From: Larus michahellis
Lineage: Eukaryota > Chordata > Aves > Charadriiformes > Laridae
Assembly (NCBI RefSeq): GCF_964199755.1
Contig: NC_133897.1
Location: forward strand, 113,469,579 to 113,533,578
Length of the DNA: 64,000 nt
Direction: 5' to 3'
Positions 13,958-27,162 of the stretch are shown here, piece by piece. The notes below the pieces were generated by a model. It searched no databases. It was not told the DNA's origin and saw only the letters and a list, made by a program, of their open reading frames with translations. Numbering within the stretch: the first letter of the stretch is position 1; each line of letters begins with the position of its first letter. A program made the position numbers and the translations under genes.

Positions 13958-14195
13958 TCAAGCTGCAACAGGGTAGGTTTAGACTGGACATTAGGAAAAA
14001 ATTCTTCACAGAAAGAGTGGTCAGACACTGGAATAGGCTGCCCAGGGAGGTGGTGGAGTCACCATCCCTGAACGTGTTTAAGACTCGTTTAGGTGTAGTG
14101 TTAGGGGATATGGTATAGGGGAGAACTTTGTAGAGTGGGGTTGATGGTTGGACTCGATGATCCCAAGGGTCTTTTCCAACGTAAATGATTCTGAT
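13958..14195 (+). mobile_element. CR1 LINE, short 3' end fragment
   Basis: The fragment begins near 'caagctgcaacagggtagg' and encodes [40 protein letters not shown] and a closing GDMV stop at 14118. The tail has 'tggttggactcgatgatccc' and ends near 14195. The 3' part closely matches the minus-strand copy at 40655-41072, so both belong to the same CR1 subfamily. Truncation leaves only about 240 bp. Confidence 0.92.
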
Positions 14196-14307
14196 TCGGA
14201 ATCCTGCCTTCATTACCCTTCCAGACACATTACAGCCCGTTCCCTCCCCTGGGGCATCATGGGGAGATTTACTGGAATTTGCCATTATTTGTTATTTACA
14301 GTTAAAT

Positions 14308-14335
14308 GTAGATAACGTAGATGTACGTTATCTAC
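14308..14335. repeat. Perfect 12-bp inverted repeat, 4-nt loop
   Basis: GTAGATAACGTA (14308-14319), loop GATG, then TACGTTATCTAC (14324-14335). It lies about 110 bp downstream of a CR1 3' end. Function unknown. Confidence 0.9.
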
Positions 14336-15710
14336 GTGGATATTAAATGGTATCAAGGAGAGGTCTAAAATCCTTGAAACTGGGGGGTTCCATTTCCTGG
14401 ATTGATGTGCACGACTGGGAATGGACAATCAGAGGCTTGCACAAACCTAATTCTGTTTTAGAAAATTTTTCACCAAACTATCATGTTTAATTAACTTAGA
14501 ATAACAGTGATCTCATGCTCATTTCACTTATTGCCTGGATCTGAAGTTCTCCCTAATACAGTAAACATCACCACTTATTTTAAACAGCGTCATCTAAGGA
14601 CCCACCTGGTGCTTTCCCCTCTGTCACCCATGAAAGTAAACAGAAGAGTTGACAGCAAGCACAGTATAATAAAACCCAGGGCTGAGTTTTTTATCTGTGG
14701 ATTTACTGTGCACTGCTGTGAACCTACTGAGAGTAAAGCTATCTGCACCAAACAGGCTCGTAAAGGGAAGACATTATCAGCGCAAGGACACAACCCTTAA
14801 GCAGTTGACTTCTTGCATGTTTTCACCTCCCATTGATTTTAGCAGGAATCAAACTCAGCAGCTCCTACAGCTGGTACCACTAGTGCCAGGGAATCCAACT
14901 TTTTAGGGAAAAGCCCTTTAAATGAGCAGGAACGGATTTTATTGCTGTTATTGTTAAGGCACCTTCCATCACAAAAACAACTAGGAAATAAGTATCGAAC
15001 TTATAACTGACTCTCAGAAGAAAGTTTTGACGCACCTGGCCAATTTTTCTCATCTTCACTCAGAAACAGAGATCCAGAAATGGTCAAAAGCATACAGACT
15101 TTGCAAATCTCAATTGAAAACACGCTGGGAGCATTTCAAATGGCAATGCTGACCCATGAAGGTTCAGTACATTTAAGGACATCTCCTCAAGGGACAAGAA
15201 TAGCTGGGTTAGAGAAAAGCAGGTTTGATCTTTCCCTCCAAAGCAGGAAGAACCTGAGCCACGCAAAGGGTAGACCTTAGGAGTCCCTCCCAGGAAAGGC
15301 TGTTGGGGTGTTAAACACGTTTTCTGTGTCACAGCCTGAGTGTTGGGACCGTGTGGGACTGAGCCCAAAGCTCCTGCAGACCCCAGGCACGGCAGAACAA
15401 CAGGCATGGGGATTTTGGACAATGTCTGAAGCGGCTCACAAGACCCTACCAGACCTTCCCTTTCAGTTACCAGATCTGCAACAGAGTGTTCTTGACTGGT
15501 CAAAAGATACAGCTTAATTTAATGCAATGTAAACAACAATTCTGCAGGTTCAGTGGGACAAAGTGTTTTGAAACAGAAATGAAACAATGCTAACTAAGAC
15601 AAAGTTACAGTTTTAAAAGGAGAAAAAGAAAAAAAAAAAAAAGGAAACTGAAGGCTAAAACCAAGGGAGAGGCGACCGGCATTTTTTCACCCCACCTTGT
15701 TATTTTGTAT
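14336..15710. other. RAB31 intron sequence, no recognised feature
   Basis: Only short frames without domains. The minus-strand frame at 15084-15503 has no recognisable motif. Confidence 0.5.
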
Positions 15711-15957
15711 GTATCACTCCCTTCGCTGTTTTCCTCTGTGTGGTTTTCTGTTCCCTTATTCTCTGCTTCTCTTTCCCTCCCTCCTGCTCCCCCCCATGTT
15801 CTTCGTTCCCTCCCACCGGTCCCCCACAACACTCCTCTCATGTTTTCTCTCAGTTTCAGTCCTCCACTTCCTCCTCCGTTAGTCTCTTTCTTTATCACTT
15901 TGTTCCTCCAAATCTCCTCTACACTTTTACACCCCTTTTTCTACTGCTCATCGCTTA
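15711..15957. repeat. Long imperfect polypyrimidine tract
   Basis: About 250 bp on the plus strand are strongly C/T-rich, for example 'ctctttccctccctcctgct', with interruptions. In RAB31 sense this is polypurine. Long frames through it are low-complexity and not coding. Confidence 0.75.
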
Positions 15958-17100
15958 AACTATTTCTGAAAAATGTTTGGGGCTGTAGGGCTGCCACTCT
16001 CCTTCAGACAAACTTTTTTAACGTGGACTTATTCTACAGCTGCCAAAGGTTCATTCACTCTCTCTCTTTCTCCACACCAGCCTAAAGGAGGAGGCAAACC
16101 TAGCCATGGAACTCTGGACCCACTTAATTACCTGGTCAAATAAAGCACCATCTCCAAGGAGACTACCAGATGCTGAAAACCAAGCTGAGGTAGAACTGAG
16201 CTACTTTACCTGCGTTCAATGTTAAATGACAGGAGTCACTCAAGAGCTGTGTTATCTCAAATACTTAATTTACATAAACTTTTTATCTTTGTCCTCCGCA
16301 CAGCACTGCGTTCAGCTGTGTATTAAAGTATACACTGAGCTTTAAGCTTGGGGCTCAACTGACCCCGTTCAGCAAAGGCTGTACCCCTAAACACTGCTCA
16401 AGAGGGATTACCCCAATGCTTCGAATTAAACACGTGCTTAAAGACACTACCCAAATTAGGGCTTCGGCAACATAATCTCAAATCAGTATTTATTTTATCT
16501 GGTTTGATACAGCTGCCATTTTTGTCACATAAAACATGCTCCAACTATCTGTCAAACGCCTAGGCATCATGGGTTTATTCTTTTCAAGCACATCCTGCAA
16601 GAAAAAAAAATAAAGAAAACATCCAGGGAGGATGGGGAGAGGGGGAATATCAAAGGACAAAATAATTGACACTGAAGGCTATTCACACGAACTGTACTCT
16701 GCTGCTGGAGTCCTAACAGTTGAAGACATTAAATGGGGGGGGATAACGTTTAATTCCTTCATTGACATTCAAGCACACTAGGACAAAAAGTCCAACTTTC
16801 CTTGATTTTTCCACAAGAGCAATATCATCCAAAAAAAAAAAAAAAAGACAAATGCTGACTTAAGGGATAACGTAAGAGAAAACCTTGTCCGTAGCACACT
16901 CAAGAACTGAATATCCTAGAAGTAAGATTGTCTGCATAGTATTGCAAAGGTTGAAGTCAGCATGGATTATGCACCGTGAAGGCCTTCTGGCCTAAATGCG
17001 TCTGGAAGCTTCCTGTTCATATCAGCTTTAACAAGATATATTGCAAGTGTTGATTTTATGACTCTTAAAATAGATACACTTACATTTAGTACACTAAGGA

Positions 17101-17120
17101 AAAAAAAAAGGGGGGGGGGG
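17101..17120. repeat. A9-G11 junction homopolymers
   Basis: A run of nine A is followed directly by eleven G (17110-17120). In RAB31 sense it reads C11 followed by T9. Confidence 0.9.
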
Positions 17121-19267
17121 AAGAGGGAGATAATGAACTTCCTACCCAATAAAGGGAATCTGTTCTTTCTCATTTCCCAAATTCCTCCAGGAATTAACCA
17201 ACCACCAGATTTATACAGCCACAAAGTGGAAGTGTAACCTTACAGACTGGTAATGGTGTATGTCAGTCAGAGGTGGTTTTTTTAAAGTAACAAACGCTGT
17301 CTTAAGCAAACACAATATTTCCTTCCACAGACGGCAGAAGTTGCTGGAGATTAAAATTGTGAGACTGCGTATGGACAAACACCTCAAATTTTCCAGTTGT
17401 AATATGCTTCTAACTCATAAACTACTAACCATAGCGATAACGTACTTTCTCCCCCTTAAATCAAGTAATTAAAAACTAGTTAAAGTCTCAAGAGCCAAAC
17501 TGAGCCTTGGTGTGACTCTACACCACGTTCCGGAGAGTCCTCCCGGGGATGCTTTTCACATCAGTCTTTGGGAAGCCCTGTGATCCCTACTACAGCTTCT
17601 CTGCGTTGGCACACACCAGATGTTGACCAAATACCTAAGGATTCCTCCTCTGTCACTGAATTCCCAGCATCAGCCTCACAAGCCAGAAATAGGCACACCT
17701 GGAGAACACACGCAACAGCAACCCTGGCGACAAGGTCCCAGCTATTATTTACTAGCATCGGATAGAGAAGGTTAAAGCTACTCCAATGCCCACTGTATCT
17801 CACCGGTCACCAGTGAGCATGGGAGGACATGCAAATGGCTTCAGACACATCCCATGGGTGAGAAGCACAGCTTTGCTAATGAACCATTACATCCTATCAA
17901 CACTTATTAAGGTTTTTTTTTTTGCTGCAGGATTAAATGGGCCAAAAAAATTAATTTTTCAAAATTAAACCCACATTAGGAACCTCTTTAACTCACTTTC
18001 GTTCTGTAGACAGGCTTTAGAGCAAAGGCAAATCTGCCTCAAAGAGTCCCTAACCGTAGGTGAATTTCCGCAAGAGAAATTTTAATCATTTTAAAAGATT
18101 GCCCTTACAGTTTTTGGGTTTTTTTTATAGTCCCCTGCAGTTGTGCCCAGCAGAGGCTGACGGGTCCAATCGGGACACCCAATGACGTCTGCAGCATCCT
18201 GTCACTCTGCTGACAAAGGAGGAAACAATAACTCGGGGACACAAAGTATTTAGTAGCTGGATTTCATGCACATGTACTTCCACATGTTGCCCAAATAAGA
18301 ACATACTCCGTCCAAAACAAAAAGTGCAAGGCCGTAACTGCTCTACCCTCTCCTCCAAGAAATATAAAAAACACGCACTAAGTAGCATTTATGTTTAAAA
18401 ATAGCTGGGTGAAAATAAAAAGCATTTGTTCCACGGCCTGTTGTTCAGCTTTCACGAGCGGCCCTGCGAGGCTGGAGACTGTAAATCAAACCACTGGCAT
18501 TTGCTTACACAAGGCTGTGCTCCGAGCTGGCCTCCCATCCACCTCCGCTGGCGGCTTTCTAAAGCTTGGATTTGTCTTCTTGCGGTGGTGTTCAAAACTG
18601 CAAGCGTTCGCAGGAAGGGTGTATAAGATGTTTCAGAAGGAAACTGAAATGTCTGCCTTTCCTGGCGTACTACAAGTTGAGTTGAGATGGAATTTAAGAA
18701 ATTGCCATTCACTTTGACCCTTATGCGGGTCTGTACGAAGTAGGTAGAGAGAAAAAAAAAAAAAAAAAGACACACAACTCCATGAGAATAATAACATCTT
18801 TTATTCTCATTTAGTTCAGGAGCACACGTCCCCATGGCAGTTCTCACACACCTTCTGGTGAGGGGCTGCAGAGCTATAGTTACACGAGCTGCCCATCAGC
18901 TGCAAACACGAGTTAGTGGTGGGCATGACAAGCCCTGACAAGAAGCAGAGCAGTGAAGGCTCTCCAGGAGAGTTAGGAAGCAGCAAGCACTCCTTTTCCT
19001 CCTCCCCCATCAGGCAGGGACACTGCCTGGACTGCCCAAGGACAAGCTGTTCCCACCCGTGTCCTCGTATCCCCCCTGCAGAAGGCTCCAGGGATGCCAG
19101 AGCGACCCACAACCAAGAGCTTCAGCCATGCCCGGGAGGGCTGCTGTGGGTCTGGCTCGCCAACAGGGCTGCAGAGCTGGTGGGGAGCAGCTGAAGCCAC
19201 GACCCAGAGTAGGAAGCCCTCAGCTACTAGCCTGTGTGCCAGCATCCATGGCACGGGCAAGAAAACT
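17121..19267. other. RAB31 intron sequence, no recognised feature
   Basis: Ordinary intron sequence with several poly-A runs, for example around 18751-18769. No exon recognised. Confidence 0.5.
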
Positions 19268-19335
19268 GAGGAGCAGATACTTATTGATAGTATCCTCCAG
19301 ATACTATCAATAACCGAGGAATAGATACTTACTGA
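19268..19335. repeat. 14-bp perfect hairpin inside a 48-bp-spaced direct repeat
   Basis: The stem arms are TTATTGATAGTATC (19281-19294) and GATACTATCAATAA (19300-19313), with loop CTCCA. The text GAGGAGCAGATACTTATTGA at 19268 recurs as GAGGAATAGATACTTACTGA at 19316, 48 bp away with three changes. No known element was recognised. Confidence 0.9.
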
Positions 19336-22300
19336 CCTGACATGCGCTGCCAGCTCTGGAAACAGCAAACGACCATTGCACTAAAAACAAGCTCCTTGGC
19401 GCTCCCAGGATAAGCTCCAAAAAAGAACGAGACCAACCCTGAGAGAGACTGAAACGCCCAAGAGGCACGCTACCTAATTTAGCCAGGGCAAACGCATTTG
19501 TTCCCTTCGATGTCGGGATCCAGTAGACCAGAGCGAATGAACCCTCCCAGTTTCCCACCACCTTGCCCAACCCTTTTGGAGAGTAACTCCGGGTACCTCT
19601 GGGTATCCATGTGTTGGGCATTCAACTGGCCCCAGAGGCAGCTTGAGGAAAACACGAGCAGAGGAAGCCCCAGATCTCCAGGTGGAGGTGGAGATGATGG
19701 CGAGGAGGTCAACCCGCAACTCCAAACCACAGCCTTCCATCAACGGAGGTTGGGAACTGAGCACCTGAGCCACTGAAGCTGAGAAGACACGAGCTGCCCT
19801 GCGCTCAACTGCTCCTTTTCTGAGGCAGCACCTGAAATGTGGGGAAGTTGGGGTCAACTTTAGCAAACCTGCCAAAGCCAGCTCTGTTCCCTTTCAACGC
19901 ACCCCTCAAAACCAAGGTGTGGGAAAGGAAAAAGATGGCACCAGCCCCGATCTCATCTGAACAGGGGACGCAACCATGAAATAGATATCATCACATCAAC
20001 AGTGCCTGTAGGGCAAATGTCAGTTGGAAGAAGGTGCAGAAGGGAGACAAAAAGAAAAACTGACCATTTGAAAGCAACAGGAGCAGAGCTGTGGCTCCAG
20101 CCTCCCTGTAAAGGCTTCTCTCAGCAAGGCCTGGTGCCTGGTGCTTAAGAAATTTTATAAATAGTAAGTCTATCCGGCCTGTGCACTTGCAGAGTCCGCA
20201 CCACCCACACACCCAGCTCAGACACAACCCAACACTAGCAAAAATTTACCAGCACTGTAATTTGTAAACATTATCATATGCAAAAGCCCTGCAGGTCCCA
20301 AGGCCTTTGCCCATGAGCAGCTCAGCTAATGCCTCTTTTGCCTCTTTCTTAAACCATGCTCCAGCTGCAACACACCTTATCAATAAGGCAAATTATCACC
20401 CTTGAAACAAGTCGTACCATCAACCAGAGTCTCAGAAAACATACTTTAAATGTAAATTAAAAACGGCCTTTGAATACGGCTTGACTTAAGACGGTTAAAA
20501 GGAATCGCCTGATGAGAATGAGAGGGTTTTTCTTGGCCCCCCAACACATTCCTCACATCCAGAGTTTCTGGTTGATTCACACAGTCTGCCTCAGTACTGC
20601 TTCACTGAGTAGGGCTAAAGCTGCATTAATCTGTGTTTAAAAAAAAAAAAAAAAAAGAGTTTATTACCGCTTCAACTTCTTTATTTTCATAGAAAGAAAG
20701 AATTTACTTTTTTCCTCCGAATTACTGTAAAACAAGAAGTTCCACCATTTTTCAGCCAAATCTAAGAAATCAAAAAAGGGACTGAAGCAATGGGGTGGGG
20801 AACCCTAGAAAAAAAAAACAAACCCAACATAGTTTTATAGTGGTAATACTATAAAACAAAAGAAATAAATACAATTTGAGAGACAGTAAAGCTACAGCCT
20901 GCACATGATTTTTGGATGACAGCCGCAGCAGGGTCTCGTTCAACAGGCGAGTGATAAGCAGCAGATGGGAGCTGAGAGCTGGTTATCGGTGGATCGGGAG
21001 TCAATCCCGTGCAATCCTCCCAGCAACTGGCACCAGCCACTGGGGTATTCTTTTGCTGCCCAGCTGATGAGTAATAACGAGCTTCCCCTTCAGAGGCTTT
21101 GCAGCTACTGAAAGTAAAACCTGCTTCAAGTCCTGCCTTCTCCTGCTTCAGAAAGCCAGCTTAGTTGTGCTGCTGGAAACGAAAGCAGAATGCGGCCTCC
21201 ACGCTCATCTTTTCCTAGAAGGATGTTCAGGTCATAACCCAGTCTACTCACTTTTCTCAGCAATCCCACCCAAAATTTTTGGAATATATGAGTAACTGAT
21301 AAAGTTTTGTAGATGCATCAGGAAAGCAGTACACATGAAATCCTGAATTCTGTTAAATTCTAATAAATTGTTTACCTACGTATTTAATGTCTGCGTTGCA
21401 AAAAACCTGATTTAGACATTTAAACATTTTATAAATCAATAGGAAAAGAGTAAATTAGGTTTCTGAACATACTTACTTACTGACACAAGAGAAAAGGCAT
21501 TTCTCGCTTGCTATGTAACTGGAGTTTTATGCTATATTTTTCCCCCCAAAACCAAAATGACCGCAGTCCCTGTCTTTTTCAGTATCCTCGCAGGCTGTTC
21601 TTTTGAAAAGCAAAGCAGGGCAACGGAGTATGTAAATATGCACACGTAAGTGCAAGCTTTAGAGTATTCTTCACCGAGGAAGAACACAGAGAATACCATT
21701 TCCCAAGGAAATGAGGCATATGTAGTCATGCTAACCGTGTGTCTGGCTGTCTGCTTTTCAGTTCCCTGTGGACTTAAAATCATTGTCCAGTTTTACACAT
21801 GATTTGATGTTTCACTTCAACGCGAAGAAATAAGCGGCTAGGAGAGAGACACAGATGAGGGCTCCTTTGATGGAAAGGCTGCAACAATGGACATTTCACA
21901 CCAGTGACTCTACAAGACAAAGAGCCATGCAAAGTCATGATTCAAAAATTACTCTCATGATAGAGCTACTTGTTTACATAATAAACCATGAATGAATAAG
22001 TAGATGATGATGAACCACTAACATGGAAAAATAAAAAACAATAATAGTTTAAAAATCGCTCATCAGAAATCACTTCTCTCAGAAAGATGTTTTTTGGACA
22101 AAACTTTAGAAGGCATACATTTACTTCATCGGTACAATTTTCTTCTTTTCACAACCACCTTTGTCATCTGCGCTACTTTGGTCCCTCTTGTTCTGTTTCA
22201 GGGTACGGCACTGCAGCTGTGTAGCATTACTGTCTTCAGCAGGATGCTCATCTTAACCTGTAGACCCCCTTGCACATATCCTGTGAGAAATAAGGTCCTT

Positions 22301-23106
22301 AACTGCTACAACCCATCCCCGGGATGCGTTTTTGGTTTTAACAGCAGTGCTCCTATTTGGGTTGGGACATCTAAGCACTAAGAGCATTAATAATGACAAG
22401 CATACTAAGAGTCAAAGGAGAAATAAAATTGTTGTCTTTTATAAACACCAACACAAACGAAAAGATTCTCAGTCATACGTGTTCAGTATAATAGCTACAT
22501 AAAGAAGAAGAGCGGGTACTTCAGCTTCGCATTGAAAGGTCTGACACACACATACACTCTGCTACAGGAATTTGTTCTCCATCCGCACAGAATCCAGACC
22601 TTTACATTATCATAGCACGAAGACAGGAAAACCAGAGGTATTTTTCTCCTGAAGAAAACTACTATCATATTCCCAATTACTTTAAATATCAAACAATTCT
22701 GAGCTCATTTCCACCGCCTGCACATGCAGACACTGCACATGGAGGCGCACGACATCTTTTAAGGTAATAAACTGTTACCCGTACCTAACAATTGGGATCC
22801 AGCTGTGGTGAAACTCCTGAGGAAACCTCCTTCTCCTCCACAGAGGAAATGTCACTCCATTTTACAAATGCAGGCTTAACAACTTCAGACAGTATTTTCA
22901 GACTACACGCCAGCAGAACGCATGCCAGCAAATGACTTCTTAACGAGCAAGAAAATGGAAACACAAACAGGAGGGTGAAGAAGCAAAGTCTCAGGCAAGG
23001 AAGGTGTAGGCATTATGTTTGGGGAAATAACTTTGTACAGTAGGGGCAGTTAAGTTCTGGGACATAACCCTGGGGAGGAGATAAACCTTCATCGTGAGAT
23101 TTTTTT
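19336..23106. other. RAB31 intron sequence, no recognised feature
   Basis: No exon recognised. Short frames at 19474-19875 and 22094-22381 lack domain or splice support. Confidence 0.5.
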
Positions 23107-23214
23107 AGGAACAGGCAAGACAAACATATGTCAGGTAAGTTATAAGAGGAGCTCTAGGGCCAAGGGATGACCTCCAAGTGTCTTCCAATCCTAAATCCTT
23201 TGGTCCTATGATGA
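23107..23214 (+). mobile_element. Degenerate CR1 3' end (old copy)
   Basis: The text 'gaacaggcaagacaaacata', 'tgtcaggtaagtta' and then 'gggatgacctccaagtgtct' with 'ccaatcctaaatc...tcctatgat' matches the order of the CR1 3' tail, with many differences. The 5' boundary is unclear and may extend further left. It is clearly older than the other copies. Confidence 0.6.
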
Positions 23215-25811
23215 ACACTCACAACATAAAAATGTAATAAACAAAAACAAAAGGAAAGGAGTAATGGAGATCACTTTAGATGGCAGTTAGCAAGCCACCT
23301 CCCAAAGTCTCTCTGAAGGGTTGTCAAAGTTTCCTCAGGAAGTGACAAAGACGAGAAACTTTGCCTTAGTCCTCGACCTGGCAATCTCCTCTGGTTGCCA
23401 CACACAATTATGTCAGGACTTGGCAGAGAGCTGTAAATTGCTCCTCCAGCCTGCATCAAGAAAATGTTGGGAGCCAAGGCACATGGCACTCAGCACCCAC
23501 AGACAGATTAGGAAACCTGGCAGATCTTCCCAGCCGCACGCCCGGCCATGTTTCAGCACTGGAGCACGGCTCAGGAACACACCAGCCCCTCTCCGTCCCT
23601 CCCTCCTTCACCCACTCAAGAGGGTGACCACTCAGGACAGAAACATCGTGCAAGCCAAATGGGAGCTGCAGTTCATTTCGCCACATAAACTGAGCTGCAG
23701 CTAAAACCTGCTCAGACCCAGAAGCAGGTGGTACCTCTAACACAGGGACAGCTGCTGAGAACGATGAACAGACCAGCCCAAGAGACCGAGAAGAGTTTGG
23801 GGTGACAAGACAGGACTTGGAGCAGATGCTCAAGTATCTTCCACGTGCAGATACCTCGCTGCCCAGCAGTGGTAATTTCCCAGGTGAAGTAGTTTAGAAG
23901 CAGGCTTGAGGCCACTTGCATGGCAACATGCTCAAGAGAGCTATTAAAATTGCAGCTCCATAGCTCTTACAGCTAAGGCTGCGAGGCGCTGCACAATTAG
24001 GCAGGCATCCTGCTCCTGACAGCCCACAGAGAGCCGGAACCATCTCTCCTTAAAGAGCATTGCCCTCCCAAATTCACAAACAACAAAGCTCCGCAAAGCC
24101 TGCCTTCCAAACTGACTCACACCTAGCCTTGAGCTGCCCCAAACTTCCTCTCTGTCGTTCTCTTGCTGGTGTCTCCTTCAACTCCTACAAACCCCACGAC
24201 CATCCCTGTGCTGTGCACGACTCCAGGCTGCTCCAAATCTCCCATCACACCCAGAGAGAGTTTTAAAAACCCCGAGCTGCTCTGGAGGAGGAGGAAGTGA
24301 AATGCAGATACCCCAATCGCAGTTACGATACATTTACGTTGAAAATTAAAGGCCAGGTTCCCTCCTGTGCTATAGCGTGACCCAGGCAATGCAGGGGACA
24401 CATCTGAGCGCTGATAACTGACTCCCCATCTCCACTGCAACGGCTTCTGCGCAAACGCTGGCCCTGGGGTTCCGAGTTAGCTTACAGGGGCTGGCAGCGT
24501 GGAGCACAGCTCTGGTTTTCCTCTTCCCCTCTCTCCTCACCCTCCCATCTAGACCCTTCACAGACAAGTAGGGCTTCAGAGCTTGCGGAGAAGCTGGCTC
24601 CGAAAACATTGCACCAGCTGCAATTTTTTCCCTTGCTGGCAAATTCTGAGCTGGCAGAAAGAGCCTGAGCCCAGACCCTTTGCACAGCTGAGGGCTGCAG
24701 ACCATCAGCGATCCTCCTGTCTGATTTAGAGGTGCAATCCAGGGCCTTGTTCAGAAGTGGACAGGGATGCAGGTTTACAAACCAATTTAATCCCTAATTT
24801 CTAACAAGGATAGGAACTCGTCCTGGGACTTGGACATGCCAGACTCAATTACCAGGGGACCTACTAGATAGAATACCAATTCACCCTCCAGGACCTGTTG
24901 AAAACTGTTGAGATTCCTTTTGGTAGACCTGAAAATATATTTTTGGGTTATCAAAACCGATGCTTGCACTTGTTCACACAGACAGGTACAGAATCTCTCT
25001 GTTCTGGAAGTCTGTCTGAGCTTCCCGAGGGGGTGTGTCATACGAAGGAGTCCTTGCTTTTGGGAAAACAGAGCATCAACCTCCATGGTAAATGAGATGC
25101 CTACGATCAGTAGTAGATTGTTTTCTAGGATTACACCCTATTAAAACTCAGGAAGGAACATCTCACTAACTACTATAACTACAGACACTTAGATCTTCCT
25201 AAGTGTTCCCACTGCCACCCTATCATTTTAATGAATCTACATAGTAATTGCATACTCCTAGTAACACAGAGCTGCTTTATAGATTTCTTTTCCTGTTTTA
25301 AAAGAAGTAAACAATTGTCTTCCAAAACCTCCAGCACATTTTTATGTTACAAAACAGCAATAAATAATGGGCGAGAGGAATGTCATTCCACAAGACACTT
25401 CATCTCTATAAAATTACAGGATTTTCTACTGGGGAAGAAAAATAAAGACATAGCCGCATATTCTACCACAGACTCCTCAGGTCTGTATAAACCACATTTA
25501 TTTTGTCTCTGTACTGTTTTAAAAGTTGAAGGCAGGAATTTTTACTGAGAAAGGAGGAATGGTCAACTGCAAAATAGTTCGGGTTAAACTCTCTAGTGCC
25601 CTGGCACCCTGTCCTGGTACTTACTCCAGGGCAAGGGACACACTCCTGCTGGGGTACGTGTCAACATAAATCAAAGAGAACTGGGGTGCCTGCATTTGTT
25701 TGGTTTTTTTAAACTGTCAACTCACTTGTACTGCATGAAAGAGAATTAACTCTGAAATGCCTTCGTTCGTGCTTTTTTGAATGTTTATGGAGATCAGGAC
25801 CTAAAGGCAGC
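23215..25811. other. RAB31 intron sequence, no recognised feature
   Basis: No exon or transposon recognised. Confidence 0.5.
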
Positions 25812-26252
25812 CGAAGGGCAACGAAGCTGGTGAGGGGGTCTGGAGAACAAGTTTTATGAGGAGCAGCTGAAGGAGCTGGGGTTGTTTAGCCTGGAGAAAA
25901 GGAGGCTGAGGGGAGACCTTATCGCTCTCTACAACTACCTGAAAGGACATTGTAGAGAGGAGGCAGATGATCTCTTCTCCCAAGTCACAGGCGACAGGAC
26001 AACAGGAAATGGCCTAAAGTCACAACGGGGGAGGTTTAGACTGGATATTAGGAAAGATTTTTCCACTGAAAGGGTTATTAAGCATTGGAACAGGCTGCCC
26101 AGGGAAGTGGTTGAGGCACCATCCCTGGAGGTATTTAAAAGGCGGGTAGATATAGTGCTTAAAGATATGGTTTAGTGACGGTTTTTGTCAGAGTTGGACT
26201 AGATGATCTGAAAGGTCCTTTCCAACCTAGGCAAGTCTAGGATTCTATGATA
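25812..26252 (+). mobile_element. CR1 LINE, 5'-truncated 3' end
   Basis: The copy starts near 'gggcaacgaagctggtgag' and spans the end of ORF2. The frame 25882-26175 encodes [40 protein letters not shown] and [19 protein letters not shown], closing at a normal stop. The tail has 'gttggactagatgatctg' and 'ggattctatgat' near 26250. It sits just upstream (plus sense) of the RAB31 CpG island and inside intron 1. Confidence 0.95.
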
Positions 26253-26262
26253 ATTTGAGACG

Positions 26263-26311
26263 TTTGGGGTTTTTTTGTTGGTTTTTTTTGTTTGTTTGTT
26301 TTTGTTTTTTT
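26263..26311. repeat. T/G-rich (TTTG)n-like tract
   Basis: T-runs punctuated by single or paired G, following the CR1 tail. It may have grown from the insertion's A/T-rich end, but that is inference. Confidence 0.7.
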
Positions 26312-26410
26312 AATTAAGTAGCCATGCTCTGTCAGTGACTGTCAGAAGAGGTGGCCCTGTCCTCCCCGCGGTGTTTGTACCAACTCGGTGAGCGCCTTTC
26401 GCCGGGCAGC

Positions 26411-26436
26411 GGGGGGGGGGGGGGGGATAGGGGGGG
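26411..26436. repeat. G16 and G6 runs (C-runs in RAB31 sense)
   Basis: Sixteen G (26411-26426), then ATAG, then six G. Strong G-quadruplex potential on the plus strand, which is the RAB31 template strand. Confidence 0.9.
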
Positions 26437-26520
26437 ACGGGGCCAGGCGCAGCCGAAGTGCAGAGCTAAGCACATTGCTGCTCCAGATGTGAACACACGG
26501 CGCGCACACGGGGTCGCCAA

Positions 26521-26561
26521 AAAAGAAAAAAAAAAAAAACAACAACAAAAAAAAAAAAAGG
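26521..26561. repeat. A-rich low-complexity tract
   Basis: Long A-runs interrupted by CAACAACA within the CpG island. In RAB31 sense it is T-rich. Confidence 0.85.
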
Positions 26562-26859
26562 CAAAAGAAGGAAAAGCAGTGGCAGAAAGGGCATTCCTGT
26601 AAGGGGCCGAGCGAAGGAAGCTCTGAATAAACCCAGGCGAGTAATGAAACGAAGCGCCCCGGCAGCACATAGGGGCACAGGGAGAAGGAGCCACCCCAAA
26701 GAAGGTCTCGGGGCTGCCGCTTCCCCCCGGTTTGCGGCAGGGGCTCGGTGAAGCCAGGGCTGGCCAGTGACAAGATCCGAAAGCCCGCCGAGGGGGTGGC
26801 GGGCTGCAGAACCCTCCCGGATCCCTTTCGGGGCTCCGGCACCGGACAAGGGTTGGGGT

Positions 26860-26874
26860 GGGGGGGGGGGGGGG
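26860..26874. repeat. G15 homopolymer (C15 in RAB31 sense)
   Basis: Fifteen consecutive G on the plus strand, about 480 bp into RAB31 intron 1. Confidence 0.9.
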
Positions 26875-26944
26875 AAGCCACCGCCTCCCGCGGCCGGGGA
26901 GAGCCGGCTCTCGGGCGGCGACGGCCCCCGCTTAGGAAACGCTT

Positions 26945-26965
26945 GGGGGGGGGGGGGCGCCCCCC
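26945..26965. repeat. G13 run with 14-bp GC palindrome
   Basis: Thirteen G (26945-26957) run into GGGGGGCGCCCCCC (26952-26965), a perfect palindrome. Confidence 0.9.
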
Positions 26966-27138
26966 AAAGAGACCCTCTCACTCCCCCTCTCTCCCCCCCC
27001 GCAACCCGCTACGCCCTTCTCGCTTTTAAAAAAGTTCAGAAACAAGACAAAAACAAAACAAAAACCCCACCAAAGCCTCCCCCCACAGGCCGGTGAGCGG
27101 TGGCCAAGTCTCGCCGTGGAGGAATTCGCGGCGGCCGA

Positions 27139-27162
27139 CCCCCCCCCCCCGAAGCCCCCCCC
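27139..27162. repeat. C12 and C8 runs
   Basis: C12 (27139-27150), GAAG, C8 (27155-27162). These are G-runs in RAB31 sense, the opposite polarity to the other long runs in this intron. Confidence 0.9.

Noticed and set aside
13644..14285. 213-codon minus-strand frame
   Set aside because: It is largely the antisense of the CR1 fragment at 13958-14195.
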